This document shows, piece after piece, positions 1-7,016 of a stretch of DNA of 9,068 nucleotides. Within the stretch, counting starts at the first letter, position 1. Every line of letters starts with the position of its first letter. This DNA is from Gammaproteobacteria bacterium (GTDB lineage Bacteria; Pseudomonadota; Gammaproteobacteria; UBA6429; Thiohalophilaceae): NCBI GenBank assembly GCA_029882235.1, contig JAOULB010000055.1, forward strand, positions 1-9,068, written 5' to 3'. A program made the translations under genes and the position numbers. The notes under the pieces were generated by a model. That model was not told the origin of the DNA, did not search any database, and worked only from the letters and a program-made list of their open reading frames with translations.

Positions 1-1668
1 AAGAAGACCATTGAAAATGCACTACGCGATTTTCATTTATCCGGCGTTGATCTCCCTGCCGATAAAAAGGCACGTTATAAAGAAATCAAACAGCAGCTTT
101 CAAAACTCACGACAAAATATGAAGAAAATATTCTCGATGCCACACAGGGCTGGCAAAAAACCATTACTGATGAGGCACTGTTAAGTGGCCTGCCTGATTC
201 TGCTCGTGCCATGGCCAAACAAAGCGCGGAACAAAAAGAACTGGATGGCTGGTTATTTACGCTGGAGTTTCCTTCTTATTATGCAGTGATGACGCATGCC
301 GATAATCGCGACTTGCGCGAAGAAATGTATACCGCCTATGTCACCCGTGCCTCTGATCAAGGCCCGAATGCCGGTAAGTGGGATAACAGCCAGATCATGG
401 ATGACATTGTTGCCTTACGTCATGAACTTGCCCAGCTATTAGACTTTGATAGCTTTGCCCATCGTTCACTGGCAACCAAGATGGCCGAGACACCTGAACA
501 GGTGCTGGGCTTTTTAAATGATCTCGCGACCCGCTCAAAGCCTGTTGCGGTAAAAGAACTGGATGAACTGCGTCAGTTTGCACAGGAACACTTTGGTATC
601 GATGAACTCAATGCCTGGGACATTGGCTATTACTCGGAAAAACAACGTCAGCATCTGTATGACATTAGTCAGGAAGATCTGAAACCCTATTTCCCGGAAG
701 ATAAAGTCATCGCCGGTATGTTTGAAGTCGTGAAGCGACTTTATAACATCAGCATACGCCAAAGCGATGATGTTGAGCTCTGGCACCCAACGGTTCGTTT
801 TTATCAGATCCATGACGATGCTGGTGAACTACGCGGTCAGTTTTATCTTGATCTGTATGCGCGCGAACATAAACGCGGCGGCGCCTGGATGGACGATTGC
901 ATGGGCCGCATGACCACCAGCAATGGTCAGACGCAAACACCGGTTGCCTATCTCACCTGCAATCTGACACCACCGATTGGTGATGACCCCGCGCTATTTA
1001 CCCATGATGAAGTCATTACCCTGTTCCATGAATTTGGTCATGGCCTGCATCATATGCTGACCCGCGTTGATCACATTGGCGTCTCCGGGATCAATGGTGT
1101 CGCCTGGGATGCGGTCGAGTTACCGAGCCAGTTCATGGAAAACTGGTGCTGGGAACGTGAGGCGCTGGATGTCATCGCGGGACATTACCAGACCAATGAA
1201 CCCTTGCCGGAAGAACTCTTTAACAAAATGATGCGCGCGAAAAACTTCCAGGCTGGTATGACAATGGTCAGACAACTGGAGTTTTCGATTTTTGATTTTC
1301 GCCTGCATCTGGAGTTTGATCCGGCCCAAGGGGCTCGCATACAACAAATGCTGGATGAGGTTCGGGAACAGGTTGCGGTGCTCAAACCACCTGCTTTTAA
1401 CCGTTTTCAGCATGGATTTTCGCATATTTTTGCCGGTGGCTATGCCGCGGGCTACTATAGTTACAAATGGGCAGAGGTATTATCCGCCGATGCCTTCGCA
1501 AAATTTGAAGAGACTGGCATTTTTGACCCTGCATCGGGTCAGTCTTTCCTGCATAATATCCTTGAAAAAGGGGGAACGCAGGAGCCAATGGAACTGTTCA
1601 TCAAGTTTCGTGGCCGCGAACCGACAATAGATGCACTACTACGCCATAGTGGTATTACCGCAGAATAA
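1..1668 (+). CDS. prlC: Oligopeptidase A (M3 zinc metallopeptidase), 5'-truncated by window edge
   Basis: Cytoplasmic zinc oligopeptidase of the M3 (thimet oligopeptidase) family, which degrades short peptides, including cleaved signal peptides. The reading frame is open from base 1, so the first in-frame Met at 211 is internal; about 555 residues are visible against roughly 680 in E. coli OpdA, leaving about 125 N-terminal residues outside the window. The zinc motif HEFGH lies at 1027-1041 (visible residues 343-347), followed by GLHHML. The third zinc ligand is the Glu of AVELPSQ at 1117-1119, 30 residues after the first His, the same spacing I recall for E. coli OpdA. The C-terminal M3 segment (GGYAAGYYSYKW, then FRGREP) is intact and ends at TAA. 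The next gene starts 15 bases downstream, so the two are probably cotranscribed; the promoter lies outside the window. Confidence 0.96.
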   Translation, partial: KKTIENALRDFHLSGVDLPADKKARYKEIKQQLSKLTTKYEENILDATQGWQKTITDEALLSGLPDSARAMAKQSAEQKELDGWLFTLEFPSYYAVMTHADNRDLREEMYTAYVTRASDQGPNAGKWDNSQIMDDIVALRHELAQLLDFDSFAHRSLATKMAETPEQVLGFLNDLATRSKPVAVKELDELRQFAQEHFGIDELNAWDIGYYSEKQRQHLYDISQEDLKPYFPEDKVIAGMFEVVKRLYNISIRQSDDVELWHPTVRFYQIHDDAGELRGQFYLDLYAREHKRGGAWMDDCMGRMTTSNGQTQTPVAYLTCNLTPPIGDDPALFTHDEVITLFHEFGHGLHHMLTRVDHIGVSGINGVAWDAVELPSQFMENWCWEREALDVIAGHYQTNEPLPEELFNKMMRAKNFQAGMTMVRQLEFSIFDFRLHLEFDPAQGARIQQMLDEVREQVAVLKPPAFNRFQHGFSHIFAGGYAAGYYSYKWAEVLSADAFAKFEETGIFDPASGQSFLHNILEKGGTQEPMELFIKFRGREPTIDALLRHSGITAE

Positions 1669-1683
1669 CAACAAGGTTAAGGA

Positions 1684-2496
1684 ATGAAGAAGAATAAAAC
1701 CCGTTACTTACTTGCAAGCATTGTTACATTTCTAATTTCTGGTCAACTGTCTGCGGCACAGATGTATGTCACTGACCGCATCATGTTAGGTGTGCATCAG
1801 GAAGCCGATACTGCCAGCTCATTGGTGACCTCCGTGCCTACTGGCACCGTTGTGCAAACTGGCGATACCAGTGGTGATTTCACTAAAGTCACGCTACCGA
1901 ATGGTGATGAAGGCTGGGTCAACACCGGTTACCTGCGTAAAGACAAGCCTGCTGCGGCAGAGCTGGATGCGCTTTATGCCCAGTACCAGAAAACCGTTGT
2001 CACACTCAAAGAAGTGAATACACAACTCACTAAAAAAGAGCGCGAGTGGCAGCTCTGGCGCGATGAGGCTATTAACACCCGCAATGCGATCAAAGCATTG
2101 AAAAACAAAATGGCCAATGGCGGCACTATTGAGGTTGATACTGAAGCCGCAGAAAAGCTTAAAGATGCAGAAAAAGAACTTTCTCAGCTTAAAACTCAAA
2201 ATGATCAGCTTGGGCAGGAGCTTGAAAAACTGAAGGCGCTGAATCAAAACGACATGGCCGGACAATTACAAAAATTTCAGAATGAAAATATCGGTATGAA
2301 AACACGCATTGAAGCGGCACTGGCTAATTTGGAAGGTCGTACGGTCCCCACTCCAGAAGAACTGGCGGCTATTCGGCCCAAGTTTCCTATCTGGTACACC
2401 CTGTTAGTTATTTTAATTGGTGTGCTTGGTGCCGGTGCAGGCATAGCCTGGATGGACTATAAACATCGACGACGCCATGGTGGTTTCAGGTTATAA
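1684..2496 (+). CDS. SH3b-domain, coiled-coil, membrane-anchored protein (TIGR04211/YgiM type)
   Basis: Envelope protein of 270 residues resembling the TIGR04211/YgiM SH3 family; its molecular role is not established. Order of parts: a signal-like N terminus (Lys-rich start, hydrophobic residues 8-20, possible cleavage near residue 25); a bacterial SH3 domain at about 26-86 (begins MYVTDRIMLGV, has GDFTKVTLPNGDEGWV, ends TGYLR); a charged coiled coil at about 92-215 rich in Lys, Glu and Gln; a TPEE linker; and a C-terminal transmembrane helix at about 236-257 followed by a basic tail (KHRRRHGG). This suggests a periplasmic SH3b domain and stalk held by the C-terminal anchor; by family analogy it may touch the cell wall. 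The coiled coil seems longer than in E. coli YgiM (about 206 residues). Start chosen at ATG 1684, with AAGG at 1673-1676 seven bases upstream. It lies 15 bases after prlC and ends before a terminator. Confidence 0.88.
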   Translation: MKKNKTRYLLASIVTFLISGQLSAAQMYVTDRIMLGVHQEADTASSLVTSVPTGTVVQTGDTSGDFTKVTLPNGDEGWVNTGYLRKDKPAAAELDALYAQYQKTVVTLKEVNTQLTKKEREWQLWRDEAINTRNAIKALKNKMANGGTIEVDTEAAEKLKDAEKELSQLKTQNDQLGQELEKLKALNQNDMAGQLQKFQNENIGMKTRIEAALANLEGRTVPTPEELAAIRPKFPIWYTLLVILIGVLGAGAGIAWMDYKHRRRHGGFRL

Positions 2497-2510
2497 AACC
2501 AGTGATAACA

Positions 2511-2536
2511 AAAAAGGGGCCGTAAAGCCCCTTTTT
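2511..2536. terminator. Bidirectional intrinsic terminator between convergent genes
   Basis: A perfect 10-bp stem (AAAAAGGGGC at 2511-2520 pairs with GCCCCTTTTT at 2527-2536) encloses the loop CGTAAA. The 3' T tract serves plus-strand transcripts from the SH3 gene. The 5' A tract becomes a T tract on the minus strand, so the same hairpin can end the porin transcript, whose stop codon is at 2557. It lies 14 bases past the SH3 gene stop. Confidence 0.93.
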
Positions 2537-2556
2537 ATTTTCCTGCTAGCTATTAA

Positions 2557-3645
2557 TTAAAAACCAACAGCCAATTGGAAAGTATAAGATGTTGCACTCT
2601 CGCCAGTGCCACCATCAGCCACATCGTAATCATTACTGGTGGCATACTCAAAAGTCAGTGCAGTGTATTCATACAAATTGACAGACAGGGCCAACAGGGT
2701 TTTATCTTTGGGTAACCCAAGGCCAACCGCTTCATCCGTCGTTTGCATCGCAACACCCAGAGTTGCATCTTTACCACCGATTTTCATGTCATAACCAAAC
2801 TCAAGATTGGTCGCTGTCACTTCGGCACCATTGCCTTTAAATGCAACTTCACTGGCATCAAACTGATCCGTCATTAAATGCTCAACAATCACATGCATTG
2901 GGCCAAATGTTAGATTGGCGTGTAGAATTTGCGCTGGAACATAAGACACCAGATCTGTACCTGGAAGCGCACCAGTCACACCATCCGAATCAGCTACATT
3001 ACTAATATAATCCAGGCCAATATCCATGCTCATATCCTTTCCTTCAGAAGCATAGGACACACTAAAGCCTACCTGCTCAGCGGCATCATCGGCACTGGCT
3101 TCCTGTGTATCACCATTAAAGATGTAAGCAGAAGCATTGATGCTGCCAAATGATGTGCCCAGCATAATAACTGATTCTCTAGTTTCACCGATTTCCAGTG
3201 TTAATGGATCAGACAGGACATTAGTTTCGTAGGAACCAAAGGGAACATAAAGCTGCCCCATTGTTAAAGTCGCACTACCAAGCTCCATTTCGATATAACC
3301 TTCATCGACTTCCAGTGGGGTGTCATCTTCTTCATGTAATAAGCCAACATGCATACTCACGCCTTTATCAATTTTGGCATCAAAGGCAAGTTCCACCGTG
3401 GCCAGGGCAATATCACTGCTGCTGTTGCCCGCATAGTCCTCACTCGAACCATACTCTACTTCCATGACACCACTAACTTCTAAACGGCGTGCCCAGTGTT
3501 TTCCGCCAACAGCACCAATACCTGGCATATGCGTTTTACCCTCTACAGCAATAGCCGCATGCGGTGCCAGAATTGAGCCAATAATTACTGATAAACTACT
3601 CGCTTGAGCAAGCTTAAAAAATTTATTTTTCACTTTTTTCTCCAT
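2557..3645 (-). CDS. LbtU-family siderophore porin (outer-membrane beta-barrel)
   Basis: Predicted outer-membrane barrel of 362 residues like LbtU of Legionella, a receptor for iron-legiobactin uptake; the family assignment is from recalled sequence features and the substrate here is unknown. A signal peptide spans residues 1-33 (cleavage likely after AIA), followed by a GKHWARRLEVSG entry into the first strand. Family-like blocks are SSDIALATVEL (77-87), HEEDDTPLEVDEGYIEM (104-120), LYVPFGSYETN (132-142), SDPLTLEIGETRES (145-158) and SAYIFNGDT (172-180). Alternating hydrophobic strands continue to a C-terminal Phe (LAVGF), the usual barrel-assembly signal. The ATG at 3645 has only a weak AAGAAAAG upstream. 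A GTG at 3633, four codons in, has GGAG six bases upstream and would give the cleaner leader MKNKFFKLAQ, so it may be the true start. The gene follows a chemoreceptor by 24 bases on the same strand and probably shares its transcript. Confidence 0.87.
   Translation of the reverse strand: MEKKVKNKFFKLAQASSLSVIIGSILAPHAAIAVEGKTHMPGIGAVGGKHWARRLEVSGVMEVEYGSSEDYAGNSSSDIALATVELAFDAKIDKGVSMHVGLLHEEDDTPLEVDEGYIEMELGSATLTMGQLYVPFGSYETNVLSDPLTLEIGETRESVIMLGTSFGSINASAYIFNGDTQEASADDAAEQVGFSVSYASEGKDMSMDIGLDYISNVADSDGVTGALPGTDLVSYVPAQILHANLTFGPMHVIVEHLMTDQFDASEVAFKGNGAEVTATNLEFGYDMKIGGKDATLGVAMQTTDEAVGLGLPKDKTLLALSVNLYEYTALTFEYATSNDYDVADGGTGESATSYTFQLAVGF
3640..3643 (-). promoter_or_regulatory. Ribosome binding site favouring an alternative GTG start of the porin
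   Basis: On the minus strand GGAG lies six bases before the GTG at 3633-3631 and overlaps the annotated ATG (3645-3643). This is a better Shine-Dalgarno sequence and spacing than anything before the ATG, so the porin may begin at GTG and lose four residues. The mature protein would be unchanged. Confidence 0.45.
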
Positions 3646-3669
3646 TACACTTTTCTTAACTGTGATAAA

Positions 3670-5163
3670 TCATATTTTAAAAAATCCAACCGTATCTCTT
3701 AGCACACCCGACTGCTTATGCATGCCATCCGCTGTTGCCGATAACTCTTCGGATGAAGATGCTGTTTGTTGCGACACACCGTCAAGCTGTTCCATCGCCG
3801 TGGTGACCTGTTGCAGACCAGAGGTTTGTTCACCGGATGCTGCGCTGATTTCCTGTACCAGGGTCGCGGTTTTCTGGATGTCTGGTACTATTTTAGTAAT
3901 CAATTCACCGGCTTTCTCTGCAATCGTTACACTGTCGTGTGACATATCACTAATTTCTGCTGCGGATGACTGACTGCGTTCCGCCAGCTTACGGACTTCA
4001 TCAGCGACAACGGCAAAGCCTTTACCGTGTTCACCCGCACGTGCAGCTTCAATCGCTGCGTTTAATGCCAACAGGTTGGTCTTGTAGGCGATATCTTCGA
4101 TTAAGGTAATCTTGTCTGAAATAGAACGCATCGCAGTCACGGTTTTCTCTACGGCTTCGCCACCCTCTTCTGCCTGCTTGGAAACGGTGACGGCAATATT
4201 CTCTGTTGCTCTGGCGCTCTCTGCATTCTGTGCAACCGAAGCTGACATTTCTTCCATTGAAGCCGAACTCTCCTCAACACTGGCGGCAAGCTGTGATGCG
4301 CCCTTGCTTAACTCCTGTGCAGCACCATTAACCTGTTCTGATGCACTCGATATAGATCCTGAAGCGGTAGTAATTTTTTCAATAACATCGCGCAAACGTG
4401 AATTCATGGTTTGCATTGCACCGGTTACCTGAGCAATTTCATCATTGCCCTGAGAGGTAAATTCAACTCGCAGATCACCATCAGAAATATGACTGACGTT
4501 TTCGACTAAATGGTTAATTGGTCTGGTTATCGAATTCGTCAGCAGGAACACCATCACGACGACAAAACCAATAGAGATAATCATGCTGATAATGATTGTG
4601 GTATAGGCCGTGGTGATTGTTGAGACAATATTTGCGGCTTCACCTTCGACCTTACTGTCACCCACTTCTTCCATTTTGGCGAGGAAGTCCAGCAGACTGT
4701 TCACCTCACTCTCGAGTTTATGCATCAGGCGACGTTTTTTATCGGCGGATGCGGTCGAACCGGGAGCATAGGCATCGATCATATCTCGTTTACTGGCCGC
4801 AAATATTTTAAGTTTGTTATCCAGCTCTCCAACCATTTCTTCTGCAACCATGCCCGCTGCCTTCATGCGACCCAATGCCTCATCGGCACCGGCTTCATGC
4901 TGTGGCAAAGCCTTCACACTCTCATTATATCGGCTCGGATCAATGACAAAATCCTGTATCTTGATAATCTGCGCTTCGATTTCAATCACGCCTTCCATCG
5001 CGCCATCAGCCGAATCCCAGGCTGGCCCCGTGATAAAATCAATCGTGTTGCTTAACTTTTGTGTGCTGTATAAACCCATCGCACCGGTGGCAAATAGCAT
5101 GATAATTAACATGCCAAAGGTGCCCATTAACCGGGTACGAATTTTAAAATCATTTAAACTCAT
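3670..5163 (-). CDS. Methyl-accepting chemotaxis protein, four-helix-bundle-type sensor (MCP 1)
   Basis: Inner-membrane chemoreceptor of 497 residues that would control a CheA-CheW array. TM1 is at about 11-33 and TM2 at about 187-209, bracketing a periplasmic region of about 150 residues that is mostly helical and lacks Cache or PAS signatures, consistent with a four-helix-bundle sensor; the ligand is unknown. A HAMP domain follows (about 206-262, with ITRPINHLV and ISDGDLRVE). The signalling coiled coil has Glu/Gln/Ser/Ala-rich likely methylation stretches (for example AASVEESSASMEEM) and the invariant hairpin tip at 360-400 (YKTNLLALNAAIEAARAGEH, then KGFAVVADEVRKLAERS). It ends GFFKI with no CheR/CheB-tethering pentapeptide. 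The start ATG at 5163 is preceded by GGGAG ten bases upstream, a rather long spacing. The porin gene follows after 24 bases. No convincing sigma-28 box lies upstream on this strand. Confidence 0.95.
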   Translation of the reverse strand: MSLNDFKIRTRLMGTFGMLIIMLFATGAMGLYSTQKLSNTIDFITGPAWDSADGAMEGVIEIEAQIIKIQDFVIDPSRYNESVKALPQHEAGADEALGRMKAAGMVAEEMVGELDNKLKIFAASKRDMIDAYAPGSTASADKKRRLMHKLESEVNSLLDFLAKMEEVGDSKVEGEAANIVSTITTAYTTIIISMIISIGFVVVMVFLLTNSITRPINHLVENVSHISDGDLRVEFTSQGNDEIAQVTGAMQTMNSRLRDVIEKITTASGSISSASEQVNGAAQELSKGASQLAASVEESSASMEEMSASVAQNAESARATENIAVTVSKQAEEGGEAVEKTVTAMRSISDKITLIEDIAYKTNLLALNAAIEAARAGEHGKGFAVVADEVRKLAERSQSSAAEISDMSHDSVTIAEKAGELITKIVPDIQKTATLVQEISAASGEQTSGLQQVTTAMEQLDGVSQQTASSSEELSATADGMHKQSGVLRDTVGFFKI

Positions 5164-5250
5164 TGGATAATTACTCCCAACATATCACAGTCTCATTGGT
5201 ACTCTACCGATCAATCTAAGCGCACCAGACTATTAGCCTGCATATCACTA

Positions 5251-5280
5251 ATTTAATTGACGAATAAAATATATTTACAA
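5251..5280 (-). promoter_or_regulatory. Weak candidate sigma-70 promoter for the MCP 1-porin unit
   Basis: Read on the minus strand, TTGTAA (5280-5275) and TTAAAT (5256-5251) are separated by 18 bases, each matching 4 of 6 consensus positions. It lies about 90 bases upstream of the MCP 1 start. In AT-rich DNA such matches arise easily, so this is a candidate only; its interest is the overlap of the -35 with a Fur-like sequence. Confidence 0.3.
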
Positions 5281-5294
5281 TGTTTCTCATTTTT
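5276..5294. promoter_or_regulatory. Fur-box-like sequence upstream of MCP 1 and the porin
   Basis: On the minus strand the core ATGAGAAACATTGTA aligns with the classic 19-base Fur consensus at 13 of 19 positions by hand count, retaining the TGA and CATT hexamer cores. It overlaps the -35 of the candidate minus-strand promoter, where an iron-bound Fur repressor would act. The downstream siderophore-type porin makes iron control plausible. A match of this quality in AT-rich DNA is suggestive only. Confidence 0.35.
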
Positions 5295-5361
5295 ACGGCT
5301 CCCAGTGGTGAAACTTAAGACTGCTTAAACAATTTCAACCTCAAATGTTCATTCAAAGCTA

Positions 5362-5380
5362 ATCACTCATATTTAGTGAT
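5362..5380. repeat. Inverted repeat ATCACT-N7-AGTGAT next to the sigma-28 -35 box
   Basis: Perfect 6-base arms at 5362-5367 and 5375-5380 flank a 7-base AT-rich spacer. The right arm ends one base before the TAAA of the predicted sigma-28 -35 element. No T tract follows, and the position upstream of a promoter suits a protein-binding site better than a terminator. The factor is unknown. Confidence 0.4.
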
Positions 5381-5381
5381 A

Positions 5382-5408
5382 TAAATATTCGCTGGTTTTA
5401 ACCGATAA
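5382..5408 (+). promoter_or_regulatory. Sigma-28 (FliA)-type promoter for MCP 2
   Basis: TAAATATT (5382-5389), an 11-base spacer (5390-5400) and ACCGATAA (5401-5408) match the flagellar sigma-28 consensus TAAAGTTT-N11-GCCGATAA at 13 of 16 positions with exact spacing; the TAAA and CCGATAA cores are intact. Transcription should start near 5415, giving a leader of roughly 80 bases before the ATG at 5497. Chemoreceptor genes are standard members of the FliA regulon, which supports the call. Confidence 0.75.
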
Positions 5409-5485
5409 TATTTTGCACCACATTAAAGAATATCGAGTCGTAGCACTCCTGCTACCTCTTAGTGTTAATTCCAACTGTCCAAAAC

Positions 5486-5490
5486 AGAGG
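5486..5490 (+). promoter_or_regulatory. Ribosome binding site fixing the MCP 2 start
   Basis: AGAGG lies six bases before the ATG at 5497, ideal spacing. It decides for that ATG over the in-frame TTG at 5413, which would add 28 residues unlike a receptor N terminus and would lie at or before the predicted transcription start. Confidence 0.8.
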
Positions 5491-5496
5491 CAATTC

Positions 5497-6990
5497 ATGC
5501 TTAGTCAATTTAAAATATCTCAGCGTTTATATGGGGCATTTGCTGCCGTCATCCTGATCTTTGTCGGTTCAGTCGTTTTTACTGTAATAGAGATCCAAAA
5601 GCTGGCTGAGTTACAGGATGAAGGTGCTGGGCGTGCACGTGATGTTGCATCCATTAAAAATGTAGTACGTCGTGTTGAAGCCTATTATGCCGTCATCGGT
5701 GACTCGATTATTAACCGCAAGCTCGACGAGACCCGCGCTGATCTGGCTGAGATTAAAAAGCAGAAAGAGATCGATAAAAAAGTCATCCGTGACATGGTCG
5801 ATACTCCCGAGGAAGTTGCCTGGGCCGAGGAATATAAAAAGGCTGTCGACATATACATTGAGAAATTCGAAAACGAGCTTATTCCTCTAATTGAAGCCGG
5901 TGTAGATAAGAACATGAAACAGATTCAACGCGTTGACGGAGAACTGGATGAACTTCGTGACGGCGTGTTGGTGCCATTGGATAAAATTGATGCCTCAATG
6001 TATGCAGAAAGCCAGGAAGCAGATGAGTTATTTGATGGCACGGCTATCACCACTAAATCTGTAACAATTGCTATCCTGTTTGTCACACTGGGCCTCGCCT
6101 TTGCTCTGGCCTATTTCATCACGCGCAGTATTGTAAACCCACTTAATGAGCTGGTTATTCATACCGAGGCTATTTCGCAAGGTGATATGACTGTCGAACT
6201 TGAAGTCAGCGGCAAAGATGAAGTTGCTCAGGTCATTCAGAGCACAGCCAATATGATTAATAATCTACGCAGCACCATCAACCAGATTACGAGTGCGACT
6301 GAGCAGATTTCTAGCGCCTCCGAGCAGGTTAATTCTACCGCGCAAAACCTGAGTCAGGGCTCCAGTGAACAGGCTGCCAGCGTAGAAGAAACCAGTGCTT
6401 CACTGGAACAAATGAACGCCACTGTTGAACAAAATGCTGAAAATGCGCGGGTTACTGACTCTATGGCCAGTGGTGCAGCGACTAAAGCTGAGGAAGGTGG
6501 TAATGCAGTAAACGAAACTGTCGCGGCCATGAAAGATATCGCCGAGCGTATCGGTATGATCGAAGATATTGCCTATAAGACCAACCTGCTGGCATTAAAC
6601 GCAGCCATTGAAGCCGCACGCGCAGGTGAGCATGGCAAAGGGTTCGCGGTTGTTGCGGATGAAGTCCGCAAACTGGCTGAACGCAGCCAGAGTGCTGCCG
6701 CTGATATTAATGATGTCGCTGGTAATAGCGTCAAAGTTGCTGAAAATGCAGGCATCCTCATCAATGAGATTGTGCCCGATATTCAAAAGACCGCAACGCT
6801 GGTACAGGAAATTGCCGCTGCCTCAACCGAGCAGGCTTCTGGCATTCAACAGATGACGACAGCCGTTGAACAAATGGACACCGTCTCGCAATCAAATGCC
6901 AGTTCAGCAGAGGAACTCTCTGCCACGGCTCAGGTAATGGAAGATCAGGCCAGAGAACTTTCAAGCGCGGTCTCTTTCTTCAAGCTTTAA
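5497..6990 (+). CDS. Methyl-accepting chemotaxis protein, four-helix-bundle-type sensor (MCP 2)
   Basis: Inner-membrane chemoreceptor of 497 residues from ATG 5497, starting MLSQFKISQRLYGAF. TM1 is at about 11-32 and TM2 at about 188-209, with a helical, charged periplasmic domain between them (33-187; KNVVRRVEAYYAVIGDSII, then many Lys/Glu heptads). It is probably a four-helix bundle with unknown ligand. HAMP spans about 206-262 (SIVNPLNELV, ISQGDMTVE). The cytoplasmic hairpin has likely methylation stretches (AASVEETSASLEQM) and the invariant tip at 360-398. It ends VSFFKL without a CheR/CheB pentapeptide. The protein is the same length as the divergent MCP 1, and conserved residues share the same numbers (for example IEAARAGEHG at 371-380 in both), while the sensor domains differ greatly. 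A sigma-28-type promoter lies upstream and a hairpin terminator downstream, so it is probably a single-gene flagellar-regulon transcript. Confidence 0.95.
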   Translation: MLSQFKISQRLYGAFAAVILIFVGSVVFTVIEIQKLAELQDEGAGRARDVASIKNVVRRVEAYYAVIGDSIINRKLDETRADLAEIKKQKEIDKKVIRDMVDTPEEVAWAEEYKKAVDIYIEKFENELIPLIEAGVDKNMKQIQRVDGELDELRDGVLVPLDKIDASMYAESQEADELFDGTAITTKSVTIAILFVTLGLAFALAYFITRSIVNPLNELVIHTEAISQGDMTVELEVSGKDEVAQVIQSTANMINNLRSTINQITSATEQISSASEQVNSTAQNLSQGSSEQAASVEETSASLEQMNATVEQNAENARVTDSMASGAATKAEEGGNAVNETVAAMKDIAERIGMIEDIAYKTNLLALNAAIEAARAGEHGKGFAVVADEVRKLAERSQSAAADINDVAGNSVKVAENAGILINEIVPDIQKTATLVQEIAAASTEQASGIQQMTTAVEQMDTVSQSNASSAEELSATAQVMEDQARELSSAVSFFKL

Positions 6991-7016
6991 TATCGCCTAT
7001 CACAAAAGTTTTGATC

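Larger units (their letters stand above)
5164..5496. other. 333-base divergent intergenic regulatory region between two chemoreceptor genes
   Basis: No gene is visible here. The region is AT-rich and must hold promoters for both divergent receptor genes. I see a sigma-28-like promoter for the plus strand, a weak sigma-70-like promoter for the minus strand and a Fur-box-like sequence over its -35. There is also an inverted repeat (ATCACT/AGTGAT) and three copies of ATATCAC: 5182-5188 and 5242-5248 on the plus strand, 5376-5382 on the minus strand. A frame open from a TTG at 5413 into MCP 2 is considered non-coding upstream of 5497. Confidence 0.8.

Noticed and set aside
211..1668. Met at 211 as the start of oligopeptidase A
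   Set aside because: The frame is open to base 1 and the upstream residues (ending GLPDSARAMAK) belong to the conserved protein, so the Met is internal.
1894..2265. 123-residue open frame on the minus strand inside the SH3 gene
   Set aside because: Antisense to the Lys/Glu-rich coiled coil, which yields Phe/Leu-rich shadow translation; no promoter or start signal supports it.
3662..5170. Several long open frames on the plus strand opposite MCP 1
   Set aside because: They mirror the Ala/Ser/Glu-rich codons of the receptor, have Cys/Ser-rich or low-complexity products, and lack ribosome binding sites and recognisable domains.
5413..5496. In-frame TTG start giving MCP 2 an extra 28 residues
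   Set aside because: No ribosome binding site, a residue string unlike a receptor N terminus, and the predicted sigma-28 transcript begins at about 5415. ATG 5497 has AGAGG at ideal spacing and gives a typical start.
7003..7013. Short palindrome CAAAA-G-TTTTG after MCP 2
   Set aside because: Too AT-rich and short to be a terminator; the GC-rich hairpin at 7017-7043 does that job.
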